Positions 1-7,008 of a stretch of DNA of 30,015 nt are shown piece after piece; within the stretch, counting starts at the first letter, position 1, and each line of letters begins with the position of its first letter. Source of the stretch: an uncultured Bacteroidaceae bacterium (GTDB lineage: Bacteria; Bacteroidota; Bacteroidia; Bacteroidales; Bacteroidaceae); contig CAKRYD010000030.1 of assembly GCA_934426255.1 (NCBI GenBank), positions 1-30,015 on the forward strand, written 5' to 3'. The notes under the pieces were generated by a model, which was given only the letters and a program-made list of their open reading frames with translations, searched no databases and was not told where the DNA came from. A program made the translations under genes and the position numbers.

Positions 1-1011
1 AAAGAAGATAATTGTGGAATGTGTGACAACTGTATAAATCCAAAAGAAAAGGTGGAAGCAAAAGATAAGTTATGTAAAGTAATAGAGATAGTATTAGCCA
101 TTAAGGAAAACTTTGACGAAGATTTCGTGATGAACATCATCATGGGGCGTGAAACAGAAGAAGTAATGGCACAGAAGTTCGACGAACTCGAATCGTTTGG
201 CATCGGTGAGGACGAAGACGAAAAGGTTTGGACTTCCGTTTTGCGTCAAGCCGTGCTGACAGGCTATCTTGAAAAAGATATTGAAAACTCAGGCGCATTG
301 AAAGTAACGTCGCAAGGTGCCAAATTTCTGAAAAACCCCGTCTCGTTCAAAATAACGGTAGACAACGACTTTGATGGAGAAGATATAGATGTCCCGTTAG
401 ATACAACGGCTTCCGGAGCGGTAGACCCTGTCCTTTTCCAAATGCTAAAAGACCTGCGTAAACGGCTGTCGAAAGAACTTGACGTACCTCCTTACGTAAT
501 ATTCCAAGATCCTTCGTTGGAGGCCATGTCAACCAATTATCCCGAAACCATAGAAGAATTACAAAATATCCCCGGAGTTGGCGCAGGAAAGGCAAAACGT
601 TACGGGCAAGCCTTTTGTGACTTGATAAAACGCCATTGCCAGGAAAACGAGATTGAGCGTCCCGAGGACTTGCGCATCCGTACCGTGGCCAATAAGTCGA
701 AGCTAAAAGTGAGCATCATCCATAGCATAGACAGAAAGGTCGCCCTTGACGATATTGCCGAAGTAAACGGATTAGACTTTGACGAATTGCTCGAAGAAAT
801 CGAGGCCATCGTATATTCCGGCACAAAAATCAACATTGATTACTTCCTGAACGAAGTTATGGACGAAGATCGATTGGCAGAAATATACGAATATTTCCAA
901 GAATCCGAAACAGACAACCTGGATGACGCGGTGGAAGAACTCGGCAACGATTACTCGGAAGAAGAAATCCGACTCGTGCGCATCAAATTCATTTCCGATA
1001 TGGCCAATTAG
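1..1011 (+). CDS. recQ: ATP-dependent DNA helicase RecQ, C-terminal part (5' truncated by window)
   Basis: The reading frame is open from base 1, so the start and the helicase core lie upstream; 336 residues are visible. The first codons hold CGMCDNC, the end of the RecQ zinc-binding cluster (Cys at visible residues 5, 8 and 11). Next comes a winged-helix RQC region (about 12-135). An HRDC domain follows (about 136-215), recognisable by DPVLFQMLKDLRKRLSKE and the helix-hairpin-helix-like NIPGVGAGKAKRYG. A further acidic helical segment (about 216-336) resembles the extra helix-turn-helix tail of Bacteroidetes RecQ. RecQ unwinds DNA 3'-5' in recombination and fork repair; HRDC and RQC bind structured DNA. 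The domain order is seen directly; the helicase identity follows from the family, because the motor motifs lie outside the window. The next gene starts 42 bp downstream on the same strand, so co-transcription is possible. Confidence 0.93.
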   Translation, partial: KEDNCGMCDNCINPKEKVEAKDKLCKVIEIVLAIKENFDEDFVMNIIMGRETEEVMAQKFDELESFGIGEDEDEKVWTSVLRQAVLTGYLEKDIENSGALKVTSQGAKFLKNPVSFKITVDNDFDGEDIDVPLDTTASGAVDPVLFQMLKDLRKRLSKELDVPPYVIFQDPSLEAMSTNYPETIEELQNIPGVGAGKAKRYGQAFCDLIKRHCQENEIERPEDLRIRTVANKSKLKVSIIHSIDRKVALDDIAEVNGLDFDELLEEIEAIVYSGTKINIDYFLNEVMDEDRLAEIYEYFQESETDNLDDAVEELGNDYSEEEIRLVRIKFISDMAN

Positions 1012-1053
1012 CCCTGCAGGCTCAAGCAACAGGCTGGAAACGCAAAAAGAAAA

Positions 1054-1887
1054 ATGACGAAGCAAAAACTCTTGCCACTGTTGACGGCAACATCCCTATT
1101 GGCAACAGGAGGATTGCTTATAGGAGGTTACTTCCCCGGCGGCATCATCGCACGCTTTAGCCACCGTACTTACCAGCTGGCGTTGCTCGCATTGTCTTTG
1201 ATTGATATAAATCTGCTGCTGTTGCTTTTCAACAACTGCGGCCGCAGAAAAAAAACAAACAAGGATAGCTCCGTTGATTCCGGCCGACGCAGCTTTCTCA
1301 CCTGGTCATCGGGCATAGCGCAAAACAAGACCGTAGACGCAGTAAAGCAAAAGATGGATAAAGGAATTGCGGCAGTAACAAAAAAACGCAATCCGAAAAG
1401 CCGGAATCCCTTAGTGCCGGCAGGAGCACACACGTGGGAGCATTACAAAAATGCATGTGACGTATGTCAGAAGTGTGTGGAAACATGTCCGCAAAAAGTG
1501 CTGAAGCCCTCCTTGGCTTATGCAAACTTCATGCTTCCCGAGCTGGACTTTCGCAACTCATACTGTCACGTGGATTGTGTAAAGTGCAACGAAGTCTGTC
1601 CTACAGGGGCACTCGAAAAAATAACGCCCGAAGAAAAAGCGGGCATCCAAATAGGTTATGCAGTATGGCTGCGTGAAAATTGCCTTGTCATTGACGGTAA
1701 AGAATGCAGCAGCTGCGAAAAATCATGCCCGAACGGTAGCATAGAAATGATAGCCTCAGGGCGGTTCAAAATACCGCTAATAAATACCGGAACATGCCTC
1801 GGGTGCGGTGCTTGTCAGGCCGCGTGCCCGGCTACGCCCCTTAAGGCTATATTTGTAGAGGCTCAGCAGACTCATCGCTACAGGTGA
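1054..1887 (+). CDS. Membrane-anchored 4Fe-4S ferredoxin (NapF/NapG/polyferredoxin-like) with internal RRSFL motif
   Basis: This 277-residue protein has two hydrophobic segments (about 6-30 and 40-60), a basic stretch, then a cysteine-rich domain. Four ligand sets are visible: C135/C138/C141/C145, C171/C175/C178/C182, C210/C218/C221/C225 and C248/C251/C254/C258, enough for up to four [4Fe-4S] clusters in electron transfer. Residues 78-82 read RRSFL, like the core of a twin-arginine signal. It sits behind the transmembrane pair, however, and the following WSSGIAQNKTV is only weakly hydrophobic, so it may be a degenerate or internally placed signal. tatA and tatC follow after 64 bp with no recognisable promoter in the gap, suggesting one transcript and that this protein may be the Tat client. 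The partner enzyme and the physiological electron donor cannot be told from here. Confidence 0.85.
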   Translation: MTKQKLLPLLTATSLLATGGLLIGGYFPGGIIARFSHRTYQLALLALSLIDINLLLLLFNNCGRRKKTNKDSSVDSGRRSFLTWSSGIAQNKTVDAVKQKMDKGIAAVTKKRNPKSRNPLVPAGAHTWEHYKNACDVCQKCVETCPQKVLKPSLAYANFMLPELDFRNSYCHVDCVKCNEVCPTGALEKITPEEKAGIQIGYAVWLRENCLVIDGKECSSCEKSCPNGSIEMIASGRFKIPLINTGTCLGCGACQAACPATPLKAIFVEAQQTHRYR

Positions 1888-1951
1888 AGTACTCGGACGA
1901 AGGCAAAAGAATGATAATAACACAATACAATTAAATTAAAAAAGATTACTT

Positions 1952-2167
1952 ATGTTACAACTGTTGTTTTTAGGCGGTTTAGGCTTGCAAGAAATCCTGA
2001 TAATCGCATTTATTGTTTTACTTCTCTTTGGAGGAAAGAAAATTCCCGAACTGATGAAAGGACTTGGCAAGGGTGTTCGCAGTTTCAAGGACGGAGTGAG
2101 CAGCATTGAGGAAGATACAAAGAAAGAATTGGACAATATTGATCAGCCTCAACAGAAAGACAAGTAA
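1952..2167 (+). CDS. tatA: Sec-independent protein translocase TatA
   Basis: This 71-residue protein has the TatA plan. An N-terminal membrane helix (about 6-25, GLQEILIIAFIVLLLFGG) leads through the FGGKKIPEL hinge into an amphipathic helix (GLGKGVRSFKDG) and a short polar, charged tail. TatA oligomers form the pore-like element that moves folded proteins, often carrying cofactors, across the inner membrane. It has the KKIPEL and F-K-D-G residues typical of TatA, and no separate tatB is seen, so a two-component TatAC system is likely. Its stop codon overlaps the first base of tatC, indicating translational coupling. The upstream ferredoxin is a candidate substrate. Confidence 0.95.
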   Translation: MLQLLFLGGLGLQEILIIAFIVLLLFGGKKIPELMKGLGKGVRSFKDGVSSIEEDTKKELDNIDQPQQKDK

Positions 2168-3060
2168 TGGACGCTCCGGAACATGACATAAATGCGACCT
2201 TTTGGGAGCATTTGGATGCGCTCCGCTCTGTCATTATCCATATAGTCATCGCCGTTTTGGTGATGACTGTCGTGGCGTTTTGCTTCAAAGAATTGCTCTT
2301 CGAGGTGGTGCTTGCACCGAAGTACGATGATTTCATCACTTACCGCATGATGAGACATCTTAGCGAGTATGTAGGTCTTGCGTCGATTGCTCCCGATTCA
2401 TTCAATGTGGAGCTAATCAACACAGGCATGGCATCACAGTTCCTCATTCATGTGAAGATGGCTTTTCTGATGGCTGTTCTTTTGGTTTCACCGTATATTC
2501 TGTATGCTATCTTTGCCTTTGTTTCACCGGCTCTTTATAGGAATGAGCGCCGTTATTCTGTGCGTTTTATCGTTGGAGGCTACTTTATGTTTATCATGGG
2601 TGTGCTTTTGAGTTATATCCTGATATTTCCTCTGACGTTTCGCTTCCTTGGAACTTATCAGGTGAGCAATGATGTGAAGAATCTTATTTCTTTGGATTCG
2701 TATATAGATACGATGATGATGCTTAATCTTATGATGGGAATTCTTTTCGAATTGCCTATTTTAAGTTGGCTTTTTGCCAAGTTCGGCATCTTGAAGCCTG
2801 ATTATATGACGCAATACAGGCGTCACGCCATTGTGGTGATTTTGATTATTGCCGCAATAATTACGCCGACAAGCGATGCGTTTACTCTCACATTGGTTTC
2901 GCTTCCTATTTACTTGCTTTATGAACTGAGTATTATAATAGTAAAGTATACATATAAGCCACGAGTTGAAAGTGACGATGAGGAGGATGGCGATGACGGG
3001 GCTTTGCCAGTCAAAGCTTCACCGGATGCAGGCTCCGACTTGGCTTTGGAAAAGAAATGA
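2167..3060 (+). CDS. tatC: Sec-independent protein translocase TatC
   Basis: This polytopic inner-membrane protein (297 residues) has about six predicted membrane segments. Residues 14-20 read EHLDALR, matching the conserved N-terminal H-L-x-E-L-R region of TatC that contacts the twin-arginine signal. The first periplasmic-side landmark FVSPALYRNERR is also typical. TatC is the signal-peptide receptor of the Tat translocase. It is longer than the roughly 250-residue norm because of a C-terminal cytoplasmic tail of about 30 residues rich in Asp and Glu (ESDDEEDGDDG), which looks disordered and is not needed for family membership. Its ATG uses the last base of the tatA stop codon. A strong hairpin follows at 3082-3121. 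Confidence 0.96.
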   Translation: MDAPEHDINATFWEHLDALRSVIIHIVIAVLVMTVVAFCFKELLFEVVLAPKYDDFITYRMMRHLSEYVGLASIAPDSFNVELINTGMASQFLIHVKMAFLMAVLLVSPYILYAIFAFVSPALYRNERRYSVRFIVGGYFMFIMGVLLSYILIFPLTFRFLGTYQVSNDVKNLISLDSYIDTMMMLNLMMGILFELPILSWLFAKFGILKPDYMTQYRRHAIVVILIIAAIITPTSDAFTLTLVSLPIYLLYELSIIIVKYTYKPRVESDDEEDGDDGALPVKASPDAGSDLALEKK

Positions 3061-3081
3061 CTCCATGGAGAGAGCATTAAT

Positions 3082-3121
3082 AAAGGACAAGAAATGGTTT
3101 TTGTGCCGTTTCTTGTCCTTT
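3082..3121. terminator. 13-bp hairpin between tatC and the convergent Spy-like gene
   Basis: AAAGGACAAGAAA (3082-3094) is perfectly complementary to TTTCTTGTCCTTT (3109-3121) with a 14-nt loop. It lies directly after the tatC stop, in a convergent gap with the minus-strand gene ending at 3149. A-rich and T-rich arms let it serve both strands. There is no long T-run after it on the plus strand. Confidence 0.75.
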
Positions 3122-3139
3122 AAAGCATATATATGCTTT
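3122..3139. repeat. 18-bp perfect AT-rich palindrome
   Basis: AAAGCATATATATGCTTT reads the same on both strands and abuts the preceding terminator hairpin. It ends 9 bp before the stop of the minus-strand gene. It could be the terminator of that gene or a protein-binding site; nothing else here decides. Confidence 0.55.
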
Positions 3140-3148
3140 CTGACTATG

Positions 3149-3568
3149 TTACAGGTTTTTGGGCGCTTTGTCGTTGGCTAATTGGAAAATGTAGTAGACG
3201 TAAGGCTTTTTGACTATTTGCGAAAAGACTTGGGTGTATTTCCGTTTTACCTTTATTTCCTCTTCTTCTGACTTCCAATGGTTGTCCAACAGTTCTTGCG
3301 CCTGTGCCGGTGTTAGTTGCCGTTTGTCAATTTGTGCTCTGTATTTATCTTTTAGGTCGTTATAGATGTCTCTTGCCGCGTGCCATTCTTTGAGGTATGC
3401 GTAAAAGGCCGGTGAGAACTTGCTTTCGAGCTGCTTGCTCATTTTCAGTCCTTTTACTACGTGGTGATACCGCCAATGATCTTTCTTAGATTGTGCTTTC
3501 AGCACTTGTCCTGTTGCAGCCATTATGGCTATGGCTATCAATAGGGAGGTGGTGTATTTATTTTTCAT
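3149..3568 (-). CDS. Small exported Spy/CpxP-like helical protein
   Basis: From the ATG at 3568 this encodes 139 residues. An upstream in-frame ATG at 3646 is rejected because it lies inside rnpB. An N-terminal signal peptide (MKNKYTTSLLIAIAIMAATGQVLKA) precedes a highly charged, all-helical-looking domain with a sequence pattern like the Bacteroidetes Spy/CpxP or zinc-resistance-associated group: L-x-P-A-Q-A-Q-E-L-L-D-N-H followed by a Lys/Glu helix (EEEEIKVKRKYTQVFSQI). Members of that group are periplasmic chaperone-like or metal/envelope-stress proteins. The family assignment rests on pattern only, and a generic periplasmic hypothetical protein is the alternative. It lies 24 bp downstream of rnpB on the same strand and may be read through from it. 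Confidence 0.75.
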   Translation of the reverse strand: MKNKYTTSLLIAIAIMAATGQVLKAQSKKDHWRYHHVVKGLKMSKQLESKFSPAFYAYLKEWHAARDIYNDLKDKYRAQIDKRQLTPAQAQELLDNHWKSEEEEIKVKRKYTQVFSQIVKKPYVYYIFQLANDKAPKNL

Positions 3569-3589
3569 GCGTAGGAGTTTTATAATTAA

Positions 3590-3963
3590 AAAGAGTTGGC
3601 CTGTAAGCCGGGTTCTGTGTTCCTTTTTAAGAGGAATGCCTGTCATTTATCTACGCCCAAGGTTGCCCCGGGGCTCTATCGTTCTACCCTCCGATGCACT
3701 GATGTTTGAGCGGGCCGCTCTCAAGCACCGGTTTACTTGAACTTTCAACGCCCGTAACGCACGCCCCGCGACATCACTGCCGGGTCGGTGAGCTCTTACC
3801 TCGCCTTCTCACCCTTACCTTTGCCGTTGAAAGCTAAGGCGGTTGTTTTCTTCTACGTTATGTTACCCTCGCGGATATCTTCCCGTTAGGAAGTGGGCTG
3901 CCCTGTGTTGCCCGGACTTTCCTCTTGCTCCTGATGTGGACAAGCGACAAGCCGGCCAGCTCT
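3590..3963 (-). ncRNA. rnpB: RNase P RNA (type A, M1 RNA)
   Basis: Read on the minus strand, the sequence carries the hallmark GAGGAAAGTCCGGGC (3919-3933), followed by an AGAAGAAAACAACCGCC segment, GGTAAGGGTGAGAAGG, AGATAAATGACAGGC and ACAGAACCCGGCTTACAGG near the 3' end. The ends pair as helix P1: GAGCTGGCC (3962-3954) with GGCCAACTC (about 3601-3593). A T-rich stretch (CTTTTTAATT) follows the 3' end as a likely terminator. The RNA is the catalytic subunit that trims tRNA 5' leaders. Exact ends are good to a few bases. Open frames crossing this region on either strand are incidental. Confidence 0.97.
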
Positions 3964-3974
3964 TATATGTGGGG

Positions 3975-3982
3975 CAAAAGTA
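3975..3982 (-). promoter_or_regulatory. -7 promoter element for rnpB
   Basis: On the minus strand this is TACTTTTG, matching the Bacteroidetes -7 consensus TAnnTTTG. It ends 12 bp before the predicted 5' end of rnpB, so the start should be near 3963-3968. A clear -33 TTTG is not seen. The wider context GCAAAAGTAC on the plus strand recurs at the epimerase promoter near 29834. Confidence 0.7.
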
Positions 3983-4014
3983 CGATTTTTATATTGATTG
4001 TCATTGCTTTTTTG

Positions 4015-4022
4015 TATTTTTG
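4015..4022 (+). promoter_or_regulatory. -7 promoter element for the fucosidase gene
   Basis: TATTTTTG matches TAnnTTTG. An ATTG at 3993-3996, 18 bp upstream, is a near match to the -33 TTTG. The predicted start near 4029 leaves a leader of about 14 nt before the ATG at 4043. This promoter is divergent from that of rnpB. Confidence 0.6.
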
Positions 4023-4042
4023 AAGCCAAATAACCAATCCTT

Positions 4043-5374
4043 ATGATGATGAAGAGACTTTGTTTTCGTTTTTTATTGTTGCTTTTGCCATGTTGTATGG
4101 CTATTTCGTTACCATCGGCGGGTCAATCGGTTTACGAACCGGCTACGGAGAATCTGACGGCGCGCAAGGAGTTTGAGGCAGATCGTTTCGGCATTTTCTT
4201 GCATTGGGGCATTTATGCCGAGTATGCTCAGGGTGAGTGGTATCTTGAGTTTGGAAAGCTCAGGAATTCTGAGTATTCCAAGGCTGCCGATTGCTTTTAT
4301 CCGGTGCGTTTTGATGCTCGTCGCTGGGTTCGCTCTTTTAAGGAAGCGGGTGCCAGGTATATTTGTATTACTGCGCGCCATCATGACGGTTTTTCGATGT
4401 TCAAGACTTCGGCTTCTCCCTATAATATTGTGGATGCCACTCCGTTTCGCCGTGATGTGCTGGCTGAGTTGGCCGAGGCTTGCAAGGAAGGGGGCATCAA
4501 GTTGCATTTTTATTATTCTCTTCTCGATTGGGTGCGCGAGGACTATCCTATAGGAAAGTCCGGTCGCCATACGGGGCGTATGGGCAATAAGGCTGATTAT
4601 AATGCGTATTTTGATTTTATGAAATGCCAAATCAAGGAATTACTGACCAATTATGGCGATGTGCGCGCCCTTTGGTTTGACGGGTATTGGGATCATGCCG
4701 GTGAGCAGCCTGCTTTTGACTGGCGTATGCCTGAACTTTACCGTTATATTCATTCTTTGCGGCCGGCGTGTCTGATTGGTAATAATCATCATATATCGCC
4801 AATTTCAGGTGAAGATTTCCAGATGTTTGAGCGCGACCTTCCCGGTGAAAACAAAGCCGGTTTTTCCGGACAGGCTGTGAGCCGTTTGCCGCTTGAAATG
4901 TGTCAGACGATGAATGGTATGTGGGGCTATAAAGTTGCCGACCTGAACTATAAGTCTGTAAAGGAGTTGGTGCGGCTTCTTGTGCGTGCGGCGGCAAAAG
5001 GCTCTAATTTGCTGCTCAATATCGGGCCGCGACCCAACGGCGAATTGCCTGACCTTTCGATTGACAGGCTTAAAGGTATCGGACAGTGGATGAAACGCTA
5101 TGGTGAGACTATCTATGGCACTCAAGCCGGTTGCGTGGATGCGCAGGAGTGGGGCGTTTCCACCCAAAAGGATGCACGATTGTTTCTGCATGTCATGTCG
5201 TCGGAGCCGCGGCAGGTACTCGTCCCGTTGAAACAAAAGGTGAAAGGAGTCGTTGAGTTTCTGTCAGGAAAAAAGTTGTCGTATAAGCAGCAAAAAGATG
5301 GCTCTTTGCTTATTACATTGCCTGAGCGAGGTGATGAAATCGATTATGTCATAACTGTAACTTTGAAGAAGTAG
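4043..5374 (+). CDS. Secreted alpha-L-fucosidase, glycoside hydrolase family 29
   Basis: This 443-residue protein has an N-terminal signal peptide (MMMKRLCFRFLLLLLPCCMAISLPSAG) and a GH29 barrel. FGIFLHWGIYAEY, YICITARHHDGFSMF and LLLNIGPRPNGELP are family landmarks. The catalytic nucleophile is the Asp of ALWFDGYW (D213). The likely acid/base is the Glu of MFERDLPG (E263), an arrangement resembling the GH29 subgroup with a conserved general acid. A small C-terminal beta domain (about 355-443) follows. The enzyme removes alpha-linked fucose from host or dietary glycans, probably in the periplasm. The first of three successive Met codons is taken as the start; the second and third are equally possible. 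It stands alone, without SusC/SusD neighbours, so it is not in an evident polysaccharide utilisation locus. No good lipobox is present despite the CC pair. Confidence 0.93.
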   Translation: MMMKRLCFRFLLLLLPCCMAISLPSAGQSVYEPATENLTARKEFEADRFGIFLHWGIYAEYAQGEWYLEFGKLRNSEYSKAADCFYPVRFDARRWVRSFKEAGARYICITARHHDGFSMFKTSASPYNIVDATPFRRDVLAELAEACKEGGIKLHFYYSLLDWVREDYPIGKSGRHTGRMGNKADYNAYFDFMKCQIKELLTNYGDVRALWFDGYWDHAGEQPAFDWRMPELYRYIHSLRPACLIGNNHHISPISGEDFQMFERDLPGENKAGFSGQAVSRLPLEMCQTMNGMWGYKVADLNYKSVKELVRLLVRAAAKGSNLLLNIGPRPNGELPDLSIDRLKGIGQWMKRYGETIYGTQAGCVDAQEWGVSTQKDARLFLHVMSSEPRQVLVPLKQKVKGVVEFLSGKKLSYKQQKDGSLLITLPERGDEIDYVITVTLKK

Positions 5375-5393
5375 CAAGCGCCAATTTATCCCT

Positions 5394-5446
5394 AAACGTC
5401 CGACAGGCTGCACCGCGATATTAGTGGTGCAGCCTGTCGGACGTTT
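5394..5446. terminator. Strong 21-bp bidirectional terminator hairpin
   Basis: Bases 5394-5414 (starting AAACGTCCGACAGG) are perfectly complementary to 5426-5446 (ending CCTGTCGGACGTTT), with an 11-nt loop. It sits between the convergent fucosidase and DUF4468 genes, and its A/T ends suit termination on both strands. Confidence 0.88.
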
Positions 5447-5470
5447 AAATCTGTTTTTGCCTAAAGTCTG

Positions 5471-6031
5471 TTACTGTTTTATAGCGTTGCCCAAGCTGCT
5501 GAGGATGGCATTTGCTCTATCGATGGTATACTTGCGAAACTTTCCGGAATCTTTTTTGAGCTCTTTTCCATCGTTTTTCAGTGCATATTCATCGGTAATC
5601 CATTTTTCGGCTTTCAGCCCTTGTGCATCTTCGTAGTTGTAGACGATGTCTTGTATTTTTGCGTATGCCTTTCCGTCGCTATATTCCATGAGGATGCGAT
5701 AGCTCATTTCTGCCGCATCGGTTGACCATTTCCTTTTCTTAAAATAAATGGTTTCACGGACGTTGGCCACTATGCGTTGGTTTTGTTCCGACTGCATGGT
5801 TATTTTTGAATACTTGTCGTGCCCTGAGTCTTTTACCAACTGGTTGGCAAAAGCCAGCATTTTGGTGAAGAGTTGTGCCTTGCTCATCCCGGGTGCATCA
5901 AAGGTCTTGTCGAAAGTGACAAGGCCGTCTTTTACTACCACGCTTCCTTTCAGGTAATTCTTTGCAGCGTTTTTCTGCGCAGATATAGTGGTGGCAATCA
6001 GGCAGAGCAATAAGAATAGTAGCTTTTTCAT
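5471..6031 (-). CDS. DUF4468-type (TBP-like fold) exported protein
   Basis: This 186-residue protein starts with a clear signal peptide (MKKLLFLLLCLIATTISAQ). The body has the pattern of Bacteroidetes DUF4468 proteins: a short beta strand region GLVTFDKTFDAPGMSKAQLF, then the helix FTKMLAFANQLV, and later MSYRILMEYSDGKAYAKIQDIVYNYE. Members are predicted to adopt a TBP-like fold; their function is unknown. It is probably periplasmic or surface-associated. It has its own -7 element (6057-6064), so it appears monocistronic, and it converges on the fucosidase gene. The assignment is by sequence pattern, with no functional claim. Confidence 0.82.
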   Translation of the reverse strand: MKKLLFLLLCLIATTISAQKNAAKNYLKGSVVVKDGLVTFDKTFDAPGMSKAQLFTKMLAFANQLVKDSGHDKYSKITMQSEQNQRIVANVRETIYFKKRKWSTDAAEMSYRILMEYSDGKAYAKIQDIVYNYEDAQGLKAEKWITDEYALKNDGKELKKDSGKFRKYTIDRANAILSSLGNAIKQ

Positions 6032-6056
6032 AAATGAATGGATTTGAATATATGGA

Positions 6057-6064
6057 CAAAGGTA
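6057..6064 (-). promoter_or_regulatory. -7 promoter element for the DUF4468 gene
   Basis: On the minus strand this is TACCTTTG, fitting TAnnTTTG. The predicted start near 6050 gives a leader of about 19 nt to the ATG at 6031. No convincing -33 box is seen. Confidence 0.6.
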
Positions 6065-6122
6065 AGCAAAATATTTCCGACTGCCTATATCAGTCCTTAA
6101 ATTCTCAAGGCATAAGTTTGTT

Positions 6123-6189
6123 TTTTTCGCCCACGTTTTCTAAATTGCAGCCCGTTCCTTTTGGCACGGGGTGGCTGAATAGCGAAAAA
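6123..6189. other. Nested inverted repeat in the DUF4468-kdsA intergenic region
   Basis: TTTTTCGC (6123-6130) pairs with GCGAAAAA (6182-6189). Inside it, CCCGT (6151-6155) pairs with ACGGG (6166-6170). A further small stem CCGCC (6190-6194)/GGCGG (6205-6209) follows immediately. The block lies upstream of the predicted kdsA promoter, so it is not part of the kdsA leader. It may be a terminator for an unseen transcript, a small RNA or a protein site. Confidence 0.4.
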
Positions 6190-6225
6190 CCGCCTGTTTT
6201 GTATGGCGGGTTGCGATTAAAGGCG

Positions 6226-6233
6226 TATTTTTG
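6226..6233 (+). promoter_or_regulatory. -7 promoter element for the kdsA operon
   Basis: TATTTTTG matches TAnnTTTG. A TTTG at 6198-6201 lies 24 bp upstream, wider than the usual 19-21. A start near 6240 leaves about 16 nt before the kdsA ATG. Confidence 0.55.
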
Positions 6234-6255
6234 TAGTCTTCTAATTTGATTCGTA

Positions 6256-7008
6256 ATGAAACCTATTATCATAGCAGGTCCGTGTGTCATAGAGTCGGCC
6301 GGTTTGTTAGTCGAAGTGGCAACGGAATTGGTGCGTCTTAATCGAAAATTCGGTACGGACATTGTTTTTAAGGCATCTTTCGACAAGGCCAATCGTACCT
6401 CCTTGTCGTCTTTTCGCGGTCCGGGCCTTGAGCGTGGTTTGCAGATGCTGGCCGATGTAAAAGAACGCTTCGGGCTGCGCATACTGACCGATATCCATGA
6501 GAGTTATCAGGCTGCTCCGGCAGCCGAAGTGGCCGACATATTGCAGATTCCGGCGTTTTTGTGCCGCCAGACCGATTTGCTAGTAGCCGCAGCGGCTACG
6601 GGTCGGGTGGTAAACATTAAAAAAGCGCAGTTTTTGTCGGGAGATGACATGAGATACCCAGTAGACAAAGTGCGTCAGAGTGGCGGCAACGAAGTTTGGC
6701 TTACAGAGAGGGGCAATTCGTTTGGCTATAATAACCTCGTTGTTGATTTCAGAAATATTCCGGTGATGAAACATTTTACGCCTCATGTGATTATGGACTG
6801 TACACACAGTGTGCAGCGTCCCGGCGGCTTGGGAGGAGCAACGGGTGGCAATCGCGAATATATTCCTTCAATGGCATTGGCCGCTAAAGCGTTCGGCGCT
6901 ACGGGTTATTTCTTTGAAGTGCATCCGCAGCCCGACAAAGGATTGAGTGACGGCCCCAATATGTTGGAACTGTCTAAGTTGGAACAAACAATATCGCAGT
7001 TGTTATGA
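6256..7008 (+). CDS. kdsA: 3-deoxy-8-phosphooctulonate synthase (Kdo-8-P synthase), metal-dependent class
   Basis: This 250-residue TIM-barrel enzyme condenses phosphoenolpyruvate with D-arabinose 5-phosphate to make Kdo 8-phosphate, the committed step of LPS inner-core Kdo synthesis in the cytoplasm. Family landmarks are IAGPCVIES, FKASFDKANRTS, SFRGPGLERGL, IPAFLCRQTDLL and LTERGNSFGYNNLVVDFR. Cys10 in AGPC, with H184 (DCTHSV), E221 (FFEVHP) and D232 (LSDGPN), matches the four metal ligands of the metallo form known from Aquifex. The metal-free E. coli type has Asn at the Cys position. It is slightly shorter than the usual 265-285 residues, with a compact C-terminus. Its stop overlaps the kdsD start (ATGA), so the two are coupled. 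Confidence 0.96.
   Translation: MKPIIIAGPCVIESAGLLVEVATELVRLNRKFGTDIVFKASFDKANRTSLSSFRGPGLERGLQMLADVKERFGLRILTDIHESYQAAPAAEVADILQIPAFLCRQTDLLVAAAATGRVVNIKKAQFLSGDDMRYPVDKVRQSGGNEVWLTERGNSFGYNNLVVDFRNIPVMKHFTPHVIMDCTHSVQRPGGLGGATGGNREYIPSMALAAKAFGATGYFFEVHPQPDKGLSDGPNMLELSKLEQTISQLL

Noticed and set aside
3569..3646. N-terminal extension of the Spy-like gene
   Set aside because: It lies within the 3' end of rnpB, and the signal peptide begins at the downstream ATG 3568.
3843..4046. Small plus-strand open frame of 67 codons (and another at 3525-3740)
   Set aside because: Both run through rnpB, whose conserved RNA motifs explain the sequence.
4043..5374. Lipoprotein or polysaccharide utilisation locus for the fucosidase
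   Set aside because: The CC pair in the signal has no good lipobox before it, and no SusC/SusD-like, sensor or other glycosidase gene adjoins.
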